Assembly: GCA_964568985.1 (NCBI GenBank)
Contig: CAZMSP010000044.1
Location: 1-15,925, forward strand
Source of the DNA: CAZBWE01 sp964568985
GTDB lineage: Bacteria; Planctomycetota; Phycisphaerae; Sedimentisphaerales; Anaerobacaceae
DNA: 15,925 nucleotides
Direction of reading: 5' to 3'
In this document: positions 14,720 to 15,925 of the stretch, piece by piece
Layout: each line of letters starts with the position of its first letter
How positions within the stretch are numbered: position 1 is the first letter of the stretch
Position numbers and translations under genes: made by a program
The notes under the pieces: generated by a model
The model's database searches: none
What the model was told of the DNA's origin: nothing
The model's input: only the letters and a program-made list of their open reading frames with translations

Positions 14720-14775
14720 GCACAAACAAAAATCGCTTCCATAGTCCACAGGACGCCTTGCGGCGGGAAGCGATT
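14720..14775 (-). terminator. Expression-platform terminator of the TPP riboswitch
   Basis: On the - strand, AATCGCTTCC (14775-14766) pairs perfectly with GGAAGCGATT (14740-14731), followed by the T-rich TTTGTTTG. The 25-nt interior can form two further hairpins: CGCC-GCAA-GGCG (GNRA-type loop) and GTCC-TGT-GGAC, giving a three-way junction. The aptamer's 3' segment GGAAAGC (14808-14802) could pair with GCTTCC of the left arm, a plausible antiterminator (inference). It ends about 20 nt before the thiC start. Confidence 0.75.
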
Positions 14776-14801
14776 AGATATCAAATTTATTGACTTAAAC
14801 A

Positions 14802-14898
14802 GCTTTCCTACGCAGGCATCACCGTTAATTTAACGATTGTCCTGATCAGGTTCAAAGGGTTTTTTCTCAGGCCTGCCTTTAGCAGACCACCCCTAGCG
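14802..14898 (-). ncRNA. TPP riboswitch (THI element)
   Basis: The - strand shows the conserved elements in order: AGGGGTG, hairpin GGTCTGC/GCAGGCC, CTGAGA (14870-14865), ACCCTTTGAACCTGATCAGG (14860-14841), the variable hairpin CGTTAA-A-TTAACG, then GATGCCTGCGTAGGAAAGC. This binds thiamine pyrophosphate. It lies between a strong promoter and a terminator just before thiC, so high TPP should stop transcription. Confidence 0.97.
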
Positions 14899-14907
14899 AA
14901 CTATATT

Positions 14908-14935
14908 ATTATAGCTTATTGCGTCTGATGGTCAA
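14908..14935 (-). promoter_or_regulatory. Promoter for the TPP riboswitch-thiC transcript
   Basis: TTGACC (14935-14930), 16-nt spacer, perfect TATAAT (14913-14908) on the - strand. Transcription would start about 7-10 nt downstream, right before the aptamer. It sits immediately after the stop of the upstream M24 gene, so thiC has its own promoter. Confidence 0.7.
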
Positions 14936-14943
14936 ACGAATAT

Positions 14944-15925
<982 letters not shown>

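Noticed and set aside
14709..14729. TTG start of a longer ThiC (457 residues)
   Set aside because: These seven codons overlap the terminator tail; ATG 14708 has a GGAG at proper distance.

Overview
The window looks like chromosomal DNA of a diderm bacterium, most likely a planctomycete of the Phycisphaerae type, probably from an environmental genome. This is inferred, not proven. The reasons are the large secreted subtilase with paired BACON-like repeats, a C-terminal dockerin-like EF-hand tail and an adjacent LamG module, all typical of that group; the LptF/LptG pair, which implies an outer membrane with LPS; and moderate GC content with AT-rich, repeat-filled gaps.

Left block (1-6259, + strand) is a translation/housekeeping cluster: infB (5' end outside the window), rbfA, an endonuclease III-fold protein that seems to have lost its catalytic residues, hisG (long form), and a parvulin/SurA-like lipoprotein chaperone. 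infB-rbfA is the classic nusA-infB-rbfA order. The middle block (6322-10145, - strand) is a subtilisin-like protease followed directly by a LamG module broken by an in-frame stop and a frameshift. The third block (10467-13340, + strand) is lptF-lptG, preceded by an 82-nt inverted-repeat leader holding a six-codon ORF. The right block (- strand) is thiC, with a textbook TPP riboswitch, promoter and terminator, and then a 5'-truncated M24 aminopeptidase running off the right edge.

No defence system, prophage, CRISPR array, IS element, tRNA or rRNA gene is visible, and most genes are ordinary. What stands out is the small-repeat landscape. There are (i) tandem tracts of period 7 in four intergenic locations and inside the M24 gene, resembling the heptanucleotide STRRs known from cyanobacteria; (ii) two inverted repeats of nearly identical build (15-bp perfect arms, 51-52-nt loops) before rbfA and lptF; and (iii) short palindromic or dispersed elements embedded in frame in infB, rbfA, the SurA-like gene and thiC. 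The same 24-bp element is read in two different frames in the last two genes. Together they suggest a genome colonised by micro-repeats, including within conserved genes. The M24 tract could act as a frameshifting switch and the lptF leader as a translation switch.
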